From Turnera subulata (taxonomy: Eukaryota; Streptophyta; Magnoliopsida; Malpighiales; Passifloraceae): a stretch of 64,000 nt of DNA. Position numbers and translations under genes: made by a program. The notes beneath the pieces were generated by a model that saw nothing but the letters and a program-made list of their open reading frames with translations, was not told where the DNA came from and searched no databases. Location of the stretch: NCBI GenBank assembly GCA_028386065.3, contig JAKUCV010001843.1, forward strand, positions 62,001 through 126,000, written 5' to 3'. Positions 10,841 to 21,096 of this stretch are shown here, piece after piece (positions within the stretch are counted from its first letter, which is position 1; each line of letters opens with the position of its first letter).

Positions 10841-12084
10841 GAAATGGAGATGAAATGTCATTAGAAAAGAACCAAAGGAAAAAAGGAAAAAAGAACAGGA
10901 GGAACATTGGAAGAAGAGGGAAACACAGAGTACAATCCTAGAAGTTTATTGTTAAATTCCTGAATAATGGATAGCTTGGATATATGCCGTTTCCGCTGCT
11001 TGGAATAATCTCAAGTCTAATAGTTGTTCTATAACTTGAACCAATGCATAACATTTCTTTCCTTTATTTTGGATGAGCTTTCTTTCCTAGAACAATACTA
11101 TGTTTTACTTTTTGGACCGCAGTTTGGACACTGTTAAATTGGTATTGTTGAAACTCTGCAGTCATACATCCAGCAAAGGCAAAAAGCATATGAGGATACA
11201 GTCAAACGTTAAACAATAATATTACAAGTTGGTTAAGCATTGGAACATCCAAACCATTTGAATACTTGAACATTTAAATTTATATTTTGATAAATTACCA
11301 AAACAAATCCTATGCTCTAGCATGAGAGGATACAAGGAATCTTGAAAAAAAAAAAAAACAGAACCCCAGCCTTCCAAAGGTTGAAAAAATTCAGAATAAC
11401 GGTCCTTGTCTTCCACTTTGCTCCATATCTTCCACTTAGTTCGTGGCTCACCAACCAGAGACACGCCATTCTCCATTTTCTTAAAATAAAAAATCAAGGT
11501 ATTTCTTGGAATTCTAGGCAACCAATTGACTTTCATTTGGTTTCGTTTTTCCTTGTATGTGATATACTGATATGATATTCGATTCAATTATATGCCCATT
11601 TTTTATAAAAAAAAAAACTTTGTCCCTCTATCCTTTGTTGACCTTTGAGAGGCTAACAGAACTGGCAAAAGTGTTTATAATCAGAGAACAACTAGAAACT
11701 TCACAATGAAATCGGAACCAAGGAATTCAGTGATATCATTTTCTTTTTTGAGAAATAGTGATATCATTTTCTTAAAAGAAAGGATGTCCTTTGACATTGG
11801 TAAAGAGGCCGTATAAACTCCCATAACATAATTCTGCTTAATTTCTGTCAGTTATTGGTTTAGACAAAAACTTCACAGTAATTGGAGCACAATGAAACTA
11901 TGGAATAGAGTTAAGGACAGAGACATTCTTATTATTGTATCCATCAATAGATCTTACAATTACCCACACCTAGTCTATGCTTACTAACATTGCTAAACAT
12001 ATAATTAAGAGTTTTACTCATAACATCGCCCATGCACGCACAATGCCGTTGTTATTCCACTCTATGTCATCCCCATAAGAACTT
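10841..12084. other. Intergenic
   Basis: Remains of the AAA 3' tail (lysine-rich codons, 10841-10920), then AT-rich DNA. A short direct repeat, GTGATATCATTTTCTT, occurs at about 11730 and 11758. The region near 11870-12000 resembles 14660-14780, the downstream flank of the cysteine-rich gene and of its relic. The ORFs at 11222-11587 overlap on both strands and have no family resemblance. Confidence 0.45.
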
Positions 12085-12643
12085 CTAATGCTGCAACTTC
12101 TTGCAACGATCGTTGCAAGAAATTAAAGAGTCCCCAAATGCACCAAGCTTCTCGAGGTTGTCCAACTTCTTTGCATCTGCACATACAAGAAAAGTACTCA
12201 TTGGAGTTTAGAACAACATGACTGAATGCCTGTAATGTATCTACCAGGAAAAGAAAACTTAACCATAGAAACAACAATAAAAAAAAAAGAAAAAGAAAAG
12301 AAAAGATGTGTGGAATTTTACCTAGGAAGAAAGCACTGTTCTGGGCACGTGCACAATCGAGAGTACAGTCATGAACAATGGTTGACATGGGACTTGGAGA
12401 AGGATTTAAGCATCCAATGAAACACTGACCCAAACACAAGACTGTGGCAAAATTAGTACCGCCAGGTAGGCACTTGACTGCACATCCTGCCAAACAAATC
12501 AACTGTTTTGTGTCGATTTTTGGGGTTGAAGTAGGGTTGAAGCGTTTTGGTTGGTGTACATTTTGTATATCCTGTGCTATTGCAAGCACATTCATGGACA
12601 ACGCCACCACCAACACCACCAAACTTAAGAACTTTCTATCCAT
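12085..12643 (-). CDS. Secreted cysteine-rich, thionin-like protein, two exons
   Basis: Exon 1 is 12643-12322 and exon 2 is 12176-12085 on the minus strand, with a GT/AG intron. The product is ~137 residues. It starts with a clear signal peptide (MDRKFLSLVVLVVALSMNV). The mature part has ten cysteines, all in CX3C steps: two CX3CX3C groups, then two CX3C pairs, the last in exon 2. This layout resembles plant thionin-like small secreted proteins, expected to be extracellular and possibly defence-related; that role is inferred. Reading through the intron would add an artificial hydrophobic tail, so the spliced form is preferred. A degenerate exon 2 relic lies 2.7 kb away at 14884-14948. Confidence 0.75.
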
Positions 12644-12836
12644 ATCTTTCTTTCACTTCTTACTTCTTAATTTCACCTAAAGGAATTGTCTTGGTTATAA
12701 ATCTTGTTGTTGAAATCCAAAGTTCCCCCTGACCTGTAATTTATAGGCATGGAGACCTAGTGCAATGGGCTATGCATTGAATGTGTTGTCCAAAATTTTG
12801 GCTACCAATCATATTTTTTTCTCTTTTAAGAACATA

Positions 12837-13009
12837 AGGAAAATGAAAAAGGAAACAATGAGGAGCAAACGTGATAAAATTTTGGCCAAATTATATGATG
12901 AAGGAAAAATGCTCAAGTTAAGGAAAATGAAAAAAAGGAAACAATTAGGAGAAAACATGATAGACATCTGGCCGAATAACACGAGGAAGACAAAAATGCT
13001 TCGGTCAAG
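12837..13009 (+). repeat. Two imperfect ~85-bp tandem units
   Basis: The first unit (about 12837-12919) and the second (12920-13009) share AGGAAAATGAAAAA, GGAAACAAT, a diverged GGCC(A/G)AAT segment and AAAAATGCT. They give a short lysine-rich ORF that is probably a by-product. Confidence 0.6.
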
Positions 13010-13344
13010 CCCAAATTAGCTGCATATATCTTTAAAATTAGTGTGGCTAGCTAATCAGTTTTCAACGAGAGAATATATAATACTATCCCACAGTATCATT
13101 AAATTAAATATCTTGAGCAGCTAAATCCATATCATATCAGATCATAATTTTTTCTTCTAGCTGCCGGAATTTGTTGCTTAATTAACTTGTGTCTTGAAAG
13201 GAATCCATAAGATATAACTCTATATAAGGTAATTCCTAAAACTACGTACTCCAGGTCGCAAATCATCTTAATTGCCTCTTTGTACAACAAAAATATTCCG
13301 AATTCAGATTCAGGAAGGTTGCATACAGAGATTATGTAAATGAG

Positions 13345-13348
<4 letters not shown>

Positions 13349-13375
<27 letters not shown>
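13349..13375 (+). repeat. GA dinucleotide microsatellite
   Basis: About 13 uninterrupted GA units. It is likely length-polymorphic. Confidence 0.95.
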
Positions 13376-14883
13376 GCTATAATGAGGTCTTAATCTAAAT
13401 TAGCACATGAAATCAAGTAAATAAGGGAAAACCTCTCACTCACCGGGTCTTATTTCAATCTTTTATGCCTTTTGATTGAAAATAGAGTGATTTGAACCGT
13501 ATTTTCTTTTTCCCTTTTTGGCAACTGAAAATTAAGTAAAAATAAGTTGCTATTTAATTCCAACAAATACAGCTTTACAGTTTTTGGGCTCCAAATTCGA
13601 TCCATATAATCCGGGCCGCAAAGCTATCAAGGCCCACATCGTTCTGCCGATTTCCTCAAGTTTCACTCCGTGGGGCTGGCCGACGACGTATTGGGGAAAA
13701 GAAAACAATGTCCAACTCCCGGTAAATGGTGAGGAAGCAATTGGTCACGTGTTTAATTAGTAGTACTAATTCATGTCAGAAAAAAAATAACTAGTAGTAG
13801 TACTAAATTAGGTTGAGAATTTATCCCACCGACCATTTCTGTGGAAGTTTTGATAAATAAATGATAAGAAATCACCAGTCCACCCTCTTTGGCTCCATGT
13901 GGTTGACTTACTGTTATGGTCATTAGACAGTTGCAGGAAGGCAACTTGCAAATAGCTGTTCTCATTTGGCTCACCTGACATGGAAATGTGAATATTTGTT
14001 TTTTTGAGAAACAAGGCAATGGTTTATCATCATAGACCAATTTCCACGTAGGTCACACATTGTAATGCTATGCAAATGGTAAAGAAACTTTGTTATTTTT
14101 TTCCTGGCAAAATAACCAAGTCACGCCAATAGAAGCCACCACCAATTGCATATATCCTTTAATTACAACCAGCAGCAAATCAGAAAAGCAGTGTCAGCCG
14201 TTAACTTGCCAAGCACACAAAGACGAATAGTTCGATGCAGTGTTTTACCCTTTTGCTTAGCATTATAACACCTAATAGAAAAAAAAAAAGAAAAAGAAAT
14301 ATGATTTAAAGTTCCACAACTCTCAGGTATCTAGGTTTCACCTTTTGTACTCTTTTTTTTTTACACTATTAAATTGGTAGCTTAAGGTAAGTATTGCTGA
14401 AAAACACTTCAATAATTTTGCAGGAAAAAAAAATAGATTTCGTTCCATGTGGATATAAACACTGTTTCATATTTCTTAGAAAATAAGGAAGACAACCCAA
14501 AAAAAATGAGGAAATTCATTAATTTTGCAGAAACAAAAAAAAAATCGTTTCATGTGGATAAATAAGTCGTGCAATAGCCCATAACATAATTCAACTTAAT
14601 CTCGATCACAAGTGCAATTTTTTAAATTATTGGCTTATATGAGAAGAAAAATGTAATTGGAGGAAAATGAAAACTGTGCGCAAAGGAGTTGAAGAACTAA
14701 GGCATTTTCATTATTATCCATCCATCAAATATTACAAGTAGCCACTATCCTAAAACAACTAGAAAACAGGAGATCCGTAGCCTACGATTCGCTAATAACA
14801 CAACACATAACAATAAGCATTGTTATTCTACTGGATACTAATATGTTTACGACAAAAAAAAAATTTCCACTGGACACAAGCAG

Positions 14884-14948
14884 TGTTAGAACTCCTAATT
14901 TCGTAGCAATCGTCACATTCTCGAGCTATTCCAACTTCGTTGCATCTC
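14884..14948 (-). pseudogene. Relic of cysteine-rich gene exon 2
   Basis: The minus strand reads GATGCAACGAAGTTGGAATA, then GCTCGAGAA, GACGATTGCTACGAA. This parallels exon 2 of the gene at 12085-12643 but has an in-frame stop. Flanking sequence to the left (about 14660-14780) also resembles the flank at 11870-12000, so a larger segment was duplicated and decayed. Confidence 0.6.
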
Positions 14949-15040
14949 CAAGTACCCAAAAAGAAAAAAAAAGTACTCTGGAGCCTCATATATAGGAATA
15001 TAATTGAACCTGAACTTGAAAATAATCGCATGGACAACCG

Positions 15041-15488
15041 AAAATATTACCTCACCAAGTCGTATTAGGTGAAATTAGTTTTTATGTCCCTCAACGTTGT
15101 CCCTCACATTTTTGTTTGATTAAACTTATTTTTTATAAAAATAACTTTTGTTATACCTCGTGACGGGCGCAACCCTTTTCTAGCCCAAACTTTCATTAAA
15201 ATAATATTGGATAATGCTTTTGAAATACTCTTATTTTTCCAACATGAAATTTAGAGAAAATAAGGAAAAATAGGTTATCTATATTTGAAAGAGATTTTTT
15301 CTAGTTCAAAAAAGAAGAAAGGGGGTTCTTGTTTTATTCTTTTTGGCAGTAAAGTAAGATGAACTCAGGTAACCAAAGAAAACATACGTGAAATTATATG
15401 GTGCTTCAAATCCTAGTTGCAGTAAAGAAGTCAGTTGCGGCGGCGGGAAAAATAGCATGCAATTGTCTGACCCAAAAAAATAGCATGC
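15041..15488. other. Intergenic
   Basis: AT-rich with no gene seen. A short repeat (AATAGCATGCAAT) occurs at 15450 and 15479. Confidence 0.4.
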
Positions 15489-15498
15489 AATCGAAAAC

Positions 15499-15760
15499 GG
15501 AACAAGTGAATTTTTTTGTCCCTGTACTCCCCTCAATTTTGAAATGTCAACCCGGTATCGATTTTTTATGGATTTTGGTCCTTGTACTACATAAAAATAT
15601 AATTTTTGGTACTTCAGTGTCACCGACGGCCGTCCGGTGGCCGGAAGTACCAAAAATCATATTTTTGATTAGTATGAAGACCCAAATCCAAAAAAAAATC
15701 GGTATAGGACTGACATTTCAAAATTGAGGGTAGTACAGGGACCAAAAATCCACATGTTCC
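15499..15760. mobile_element. 262-bp MITE, Mutator-like
   Basis: The terminal inverted repeats start GGAACAAGTGAATTTTTTTG on the left and GGAACATGTGGATTTTTGGT on the complement of the right. They continue through a matched TCAATTTTGAAATGTCA arm. An identical 10-bp target duplication, AATCGAAAAC, lies at 15489-15498 and 15761-15770. It has no coding capacity. The duplication length matches that of the larger foldback at 2020-3160, and both share a TTTTTGGTCCCTGT-like arm, so they may be related. Confidence 0.88.
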
Positions 15761-15794
15761 AATCGAAAACACAGTAAAGAGCTGGAGGACAAAA

Positions 15795-15863
15795 TGTGAC
15801 AAAGACTGATCACCAAAGGAATGGATCTACCAGTCGGGTAGAGACTACAGATTAATTGTACAG
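15795..15863 (+). repeat. Start of AAA-unit flank (unit of copy 2)
   Basis: Matches the flank at about 30948-31035 and 61085-61165: GTGACAAAGACTG, TCACCAAAG, ATGGATC, CAGTCGG, and a TTAATTG...TACAG end. The flank is interrupted here by the LTR block 15864-19605 and resumes at 19606. Confidence 0.75.
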
Positions 15864-16700
15864 TGTAACAGCTCGGGTAAAATTTTTTATTTTTACCGGG
15901 ACTGTAAAAATCTTTTTACCGTGATTTACCGTTGAATTAATCTTGGGTAATCAATTCAAGGTAAATCGGGCGTTGTTTTTCGTAACCGAGAGTTTTTCCG
16001 CGCTCGAGATTTTTCCGTGGATTTTTCGGACCTAAGATGATATTTTTCGGGTCCCGAAATTCACAGAAAAATCACACCGGAAAATAACAAAGGGGGTACT
16101 ACAGTTATTTTCTGGTCCGGTCGGGACACGACTGCGTGATTGAGTCACGCAGCCGCCCCTTTCCTGTTTCACCTGTGATCCTCTTTGTTTTTCTTCTCCC
16201 GTGACTCTGTCAACTTCACCATCACTCTGCACCATCCTTAGCCAACTACATCTCCCCTGCCTCACTTGTAAAGCTACCTTCTGCCAAAACCAGTGTAAAC
16301 CACCAACTGCAAACAACACACATACCAGCTTTCTTCTTCCAGCAACCATCTCAAAAAAAAAAGAAGAAAAGTAAACAACAAACGAAACACACACATAAAC
16401 ACAACCACACCACACAACCGCCATACACAACCCGAGCTCCTCCCCTTCATGACACGCCGCCTCTACCGAGCACCACTCGACACCAACCACCATCACCCAA
16501 GCCCTCACCGGCCACCATCACTACCTCCTCAAAGCCACCGCCGCGTCCAGTTCTCAGTCGTCGAGTCACACGCCAGCAACCGCGCTTCCATCCCCACGCG
16601 ACGACCGACCGAAGCCGTCTTCTTCCTCCACTCGCCCCGCCGCCGGACGCGCCCACTGCAGTTGGGAACCCGACAGCCGCGTCCAGTTCTCTGTTTGTAC
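15864..16700 (+). mobile_element. Family A LTR, 5' part only, plus orientation
   Basis: Begins TGTAACAGCTCGGGTAAAA and follows the 5' end of the LTR at 50658: the TTTACCGTGATTTACC block, the TTTTCTGGTCCGG segment, then a GC-rich stretch. Similarity is lost around 16690-16850, so the 3' end given is approximate. There is no LTR 3' terminus. It lies head-to-head with the reversed LTR at 16923-19605. Confidence 0.75.
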
Positions 16701-16922
16701 TTCCAATATTATCAATATTAATAATATTTGTATTTCTGCTTATTGTGGCATCATTTACCTCATATGTGTATGCTCTGCGACAGCTGGCGTCCCTTAACTG
16801 GATCCATAATGCACTTAACTAAAAAGATATAAAATAATAAACAAATGGAGCGAATTATGCAAACAAGACAACAACACACAAAGACTGCCCAACAAGACCT
16901 AACGCCCGCTCTGCTACCAAAA
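16701..16922 (-). mobile_element. Internal 5' leader and primer binding site of a family A retrotransposon
   Basis: On the minus strand, directly after the LTR 3' end at 16923 and a 3-base gap, the sequence reads TGGTAGCAGAGCGGG (16919-16905). This is close to the usual plant initiator-tRNA-Met primer binding site, TGGTATCAGAGC. About 200 bases of leader follow before the sequence runs into the oppositely oriented LTR fragment. This shows that family A is a true LTR retrotransposon family and that the copy at 16923-19605 is a 5' LTR. Confidence 0.75.
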
Positions 16923-19605
16923 TGAAACGCCCCGACCCGTATTTACCGTACACAGTAAACACGTGCCGGAACTGTGACAACCCAACCCAAAATGAAACCA
17001 GCATACAGTGTATACAACAAGAACACGGGCTCAACAGCCCAATGTAAAATCAACAATAGAAACTCATCCGGCCCAATGGCCCAATAATAACAAAAGTATG
17101 CACAGCGGAAGACTTAAAGACTCACTAACACTGTATGCGTAATAGATGCAACCTATGGATCCAAGCCCGTCCAAGGGATAACGCCGCAGCCTGTCTGGAA
17201 TGCACCAAGCCTGTACAACAAACAACTCATCCTACGGGATGAAAGCCCGCAGGTGAGGGGTGAGTCCGAAGTGCTCACGACAATGGAAAGACGATCAATA
17301 TGGACACTAAAAATTACTCAAGTCAAATAAAACAGTCAAACCCAAAGACAAAACCCAAGAGACTCAAGTAAAATCCAATTACTCAATTTTATCTTTACGG
17401 GCCCCGTCACGGATAAGCTAGGGTCGTACCAGGTTATCAACCTGTTCCTGGTGCCAGATCAAAAAGAACCCAGGGATAGACATCCCAAAAATAACAAACC
17501 GGGATAGACATCCCAAGCATAGACATGCTTATCACACGAACCCAGATCATGGCCACCACAAAACAGTCTCTAACCATCCGGTCGTACCTCTACTTACCAC
17601 GTGACAATTATATTACCGTCGTCAAAAACCAAACTCAGGGATCGACATCCCTAACCAAAATACCAAGGATCGACATCCTTGTCACAACTGATTAATTAAT
17701 TCCATTATGTCTTATACCCAAAAGACTCAAGATCAACATCCAAATACCAACCAAAATACTGGGATAAACATCCCGACAACAATCAAGGCAATGGGATCAA
17801 TATCCCGAAACAACCACAATACTCAACAATGCAATAATCCACAAAACAAAATAACCGAGTAATATAGGCACATATTGAAGGAAATCCATCCTCACCTTGG
17901 CCGATTACTCAACTTCGGAAACTATGACCGGTACGACGCCGGCTCCTCGGGAAACTGCCCGATATCCGAACCTATACAACAAAACCACATATATTCACAT
18001 AAATGCACATAAGAGTATGTCATGATGCCAATTTTACGAAATAAACCCATCCCGGTTACTCATCTTTTATTATTATCTTTTACGGAAAATATTTTACCGT
18101 ATGTATTCCCGAATATAATTTCGGTACCATACTTTAATTAAAATTCTTTTCAAAATAATTTCATAAAATAAGTATAATCTCCAAAATAATAATTACCATA
18201 ATTTTTCAGAAGAATAATAACCTATTTATAATTTTCAGAAAGTATATATAGTATTTATCTTTTTCTAAATATATAGTAATAATATTTTCCAACACAAAAT
18301 ATAATTAACTTTTATTTCCAAAATACATATTCACATACATATACCATAATCATAATTTTCCAGACGAAATAATATACATATTAAATTTACAGAAATTATT
18401 TTAAGGTATATTTATATATTTTTCCAATTAATAATAGTTTCCAAAACAAAACTTAATTATTTAACCAAGTAAATATATTTATATTTTAACAAAAAATACC
18501 AGATTTAAATTGGCATTAATTTACTCAAAATAACTATATAATTTTTTTCCCAAAATTATATATATCAGATTAATTAATAATACATATATATAAATATGTT
18601 TTTTTTTAAAAAGACGGGCTCGGCCATGAATAGTGCAGCCCAGACCCAACCCATGGTCAGGCCCAGCACCACTCAGCCCAACCCAGCGAAACCCATAACC
18701 AAAAACGCGACCCGACCAATCGAAGCGGGTCGGACGCGGGTCGCGGCTGCTCACCTCGGGTTGCTGACGACGGCGCATGCACGGAGGCGAGGCGAGGCAC
18801 GGGAGCAGCGAAAGGAAGGCAAGCGGCTGCTGGCGACTCTGGTACAGCGGAAGAAAGGACGCGGCGGCGACGACAGAAGGCGCAGGAGGCGGAAGAAGCA
18901 GATCCATGGGTCTGCGGGCGGGTCGTCGGTGCGTCGCGGCGTGTCCGGCGGCGGAACAGCTCGGGACCGGCATGGGTGAGGTCGCGCCGACGTGAGGAAC
19001 ACCAAGGTACCGGCGGTGCATCGAGAGGGGCCGGGAACGTCACGGCGTGTACAGTGGCAGTGGAGGTGACGGTGAACAGTGGCCGGTTTCTTCCTTTTTT
19101 CATTCTCTGCAATTTCTTTTCTTATTTTCTGATTTTCTGATTTTCTTTCCTTTTTCTTTTTCTCTTTTCTTCTTTTTTTTTTCTTTTCTCTCTTTTCTTT
19201 TTTTTCCTCTCCTTTTTCTCTCTTTCTTTTTTTCTTCTCCTTTCTCTCCCGGCTCTCCTTCCTCTGCCTTCTTTTTATAAACTGAAAATGAACTATTTAG
19301 CATGTGAAACCCAAATAATACAGTTCGTCCGTATTACGGGCGAGTCCGATCCGGACCAGAAAATAGCCGATACCTCCTTAGTTATTTTCCGGTGTGATTT
19401 TCCGAGAAATTCCGAAACCCGAAAAATACCAACTTAGTTCCAAAAAATTCACGGGAAAATCACGAGCGTGGGAAAACCCTCGGTTTCGAAAAACAACTCC
19501 CGATTTACCTTGAATTAATTACCCAAGATTAATTCAACAGTAAATCACGGTAAATAGACTTCTACAGTCCGGTAAAAATCCAAAATTTTTACCCGGGCTG
19601 TTACA
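16923..19605 (-). mobile_element. Family A LTR, full length (5' LTR), minus orientation
   Basis: 2683 bp. In its own orientation it starts TGTAACAGCCCGGG (right end, 19605) and ends GGGGCGTTTCA (left end, 16923). It contains the conserved dyad block (17226-17279), the hairpin array (17473-17806), an AT-rich stretch, a GC-rich block (18600-19080) and a long pyrimidine tract (19090-19280 on the plus strand). Open frames in the GC-rich block occur on both strands and are not treated as genes. The outer flanks of the whole 15864-19605 block (TACAG, TATAT) do not match. Confidence 0.9.
17473..17806 (-). repeat. Hairpin array in family A LTR (copy C)
   Basis: Seven perfect hairpins (plus-strand spelling): GGGAT-AGAC-ATCCC at 17473 and 17501, AAGCAT-AGAC-ATGCTT at 17515, GGGAT-CGAC-ATCCC at 17638, AAGGAT-CGAC-ATCCTT at 17665, GGGAT-AAAC-ATCCC at 17761 and GGGAT-CAAT-ATCCC at 17793. 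Confidence 0.88.
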
Positions 19606-20690
19606 TATATCTTACATCGGTAAATATAGAATCAATTTCTAGTTTTCTGCCTATTAAAAAATTAATTAAAGTATTGTTAGGCTGTTTTGTTCTTCCTCTA
19701 AAGTTTTAAATTGTCTATTTATTTTATCACCTTCAAAGATATCCAAATCAACTTTCTTTTATTTTTCTCTTTTTTGTCCGTTATTAGTTTTCTTTTTTAA
19801 CTGTAATCATATTTTAGTATGAGTTTTTTTTTTTTTATCTTGAGCCCTAAGGGCACATGATGAGCCACTAAAAATGAAAATAAATTCTCACAATTAATAA
19901 GTATGACTGAATATTCTTTCATTATTATGTCTTGGATTAATTATACTACATAAATCACTTTTTGTGAAAAGGTTATTTCAGTCACTAACAAAATAATACT
20001 CATTAATTGTGAGAATTTATTTCCTTTTTAGTGACTTATCATGTTTCCTAGCACACAAGATAGAAAAATTACTTTAAAAAGCTAGAATTTAATAATTTTT
20101 GCAACAATTCACAATAAAAGCTAGTATTATTTCTTTTAGTATTTTATTAGAGTTTACAAAATGTTATTTAAAAATTAAATTTAATTAGATTTAATTAAAA
20201 ATTAATTTTCTCAAGAACCTCTAAACTGAATCCAAGTATTATTAAGGAACGTACAATAAATTATAAAATATAAGAGTAATTTAAAGAAAAAATACCATTT
20301 AAAAGGATAATATAGCAAATTTTCCAAAAAAGATAATATGGTATTTTATTTAAATCATAAAAAAATATTTTATTAATAGAAAGAGAAACTAAAAAATTAA
20401 TTTTATATCTAGAGATATAAGAGTTGGATTTTAAAGTAAATAGATATTTAGGTAAGAAGCCCCAAAAACCTACTTTATATCTATGTTTTTAGCAAATATT
20501 TATTATTTTATTATCAACGATCACTTACAATGTTTCTGAACTCAATGGGAGCACCGAATGAACAACCAAGTAAGACAATCCTCCTTGACATTATTAAAAT
20601 AATTAATCTAATATAATTAGGAGTAGAATTTATGTAATTGAACTTAAGTAATCCAAGCCCACAAAAGATGTGCGTGCGTTAAATGAATTT
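19606..20690 (+). repeat. AAA-unit flank (unit of copy 2), continued
   Basis: AT-rich sequence matching about 31140-32340 and 61370-61690, e.g. TTAATTAAAGTATTGTTAGG, AAATTGTCTATTTATTT and TATCCAAATCAACTTTCTTT. It includes a MITE-like inverted repeat at 19821-20070 that is absent from the other units. No gene is seen. Confidence 0.75.
19821..20070. mobile_element. MITE-like inverted repeat, ~250 bp
   Basis: The left arm ATCTTGAGCCCTAAGGGCAC...ATTCTCACAATTAATAAGTA is mirrored by the right arm ending GCACACAAGAT. The element is absent from the matching position at about 31350 (TTTTAGTATTACTTTAAAA), so the empty site is visible within the window. The target duplication is not clear (2-3 bases at most). 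The superfamily is unknown. Confidence 0.75.
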
Positions 20691-20738
20691 TAGTGTGGCT
20701 AGGTCAGCTTAGGTCGGTGAGAGGAGTGCCTTGTATTT

Positions 20739-20748
20739 TATATAAATA
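20739..20748 (+). promoter_or_regulatory. TATA box of AAA copy 2
   Basis: TATATAAATA, 349 bp upstream of the ATG, directly after a block (AGCTTAGGTCGGTGAGAGGA) conserved upstream of AAA copies 4 and 5. The long 5' UTR matches that of copy 4. Confidence 0.65.
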
Positions 20749-21096
20749 GAAACGAAGGGAGTATGTAGGTGTGTATATTGTTGTTAGGTTTCGACAAAGA
20801 AAAAAAAAAGTATATTGTTGTTAGGTTTTCTATAATATCAGAGAGTATCCTCCTCCTAATCTTATTCTCTGCCCCGTCTTACATAGTCATTGTAGTGAGC
20901 CGAGGGGAACCCATATCGTACAGATTTAACTTCCTGTGCCTGTCATCAGATAGTTTCGGGGAGAAGCAGATCGTGTTTTTTTGCGTCGTATAAGAAAGCA
21001 TTGAAAACACAGCAAAGGAGCAATTCATACACAGAAAACTCTTATTAGCTCCCAAACACATCAGTTTCCAGACCCATATACTCTTTCAATTCCAAC

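Larger units (their letters stand above)
12644..14883. other. Intergenic between the cysteine-rich gene and its relic
   Basis: Promoter side of the cysteine-rich gene, then AT-rich DNA. It holds an imperfect tandem repeat (12837-13009) and a GA microsatellite (13349-13375). The short ORFs at 13771-14040 overlap each other and resemble nothing I know. Confidence 0.45.

Noticed and set aside
18521..19112. Several overlapping ORFs in the GC-rich part of the LTR
   Set aside because: They occur on both strands and in several frames, have low-complexity Arg/Pro/Ala composition, and fall at the same LTR position as similar ORFs in other copies (26143-26650, 27740-28380, 51155-51541, 63630-63898). 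They come from base composition.
19047..19303. Phe/Ser-rich and Lys/Arg/Glu-rich ORFs
   Set aside because: They translate the pyrimidine/purine tract of the LTR. The same applies at 26505-26789, 28127-28342 and 50967-51230.
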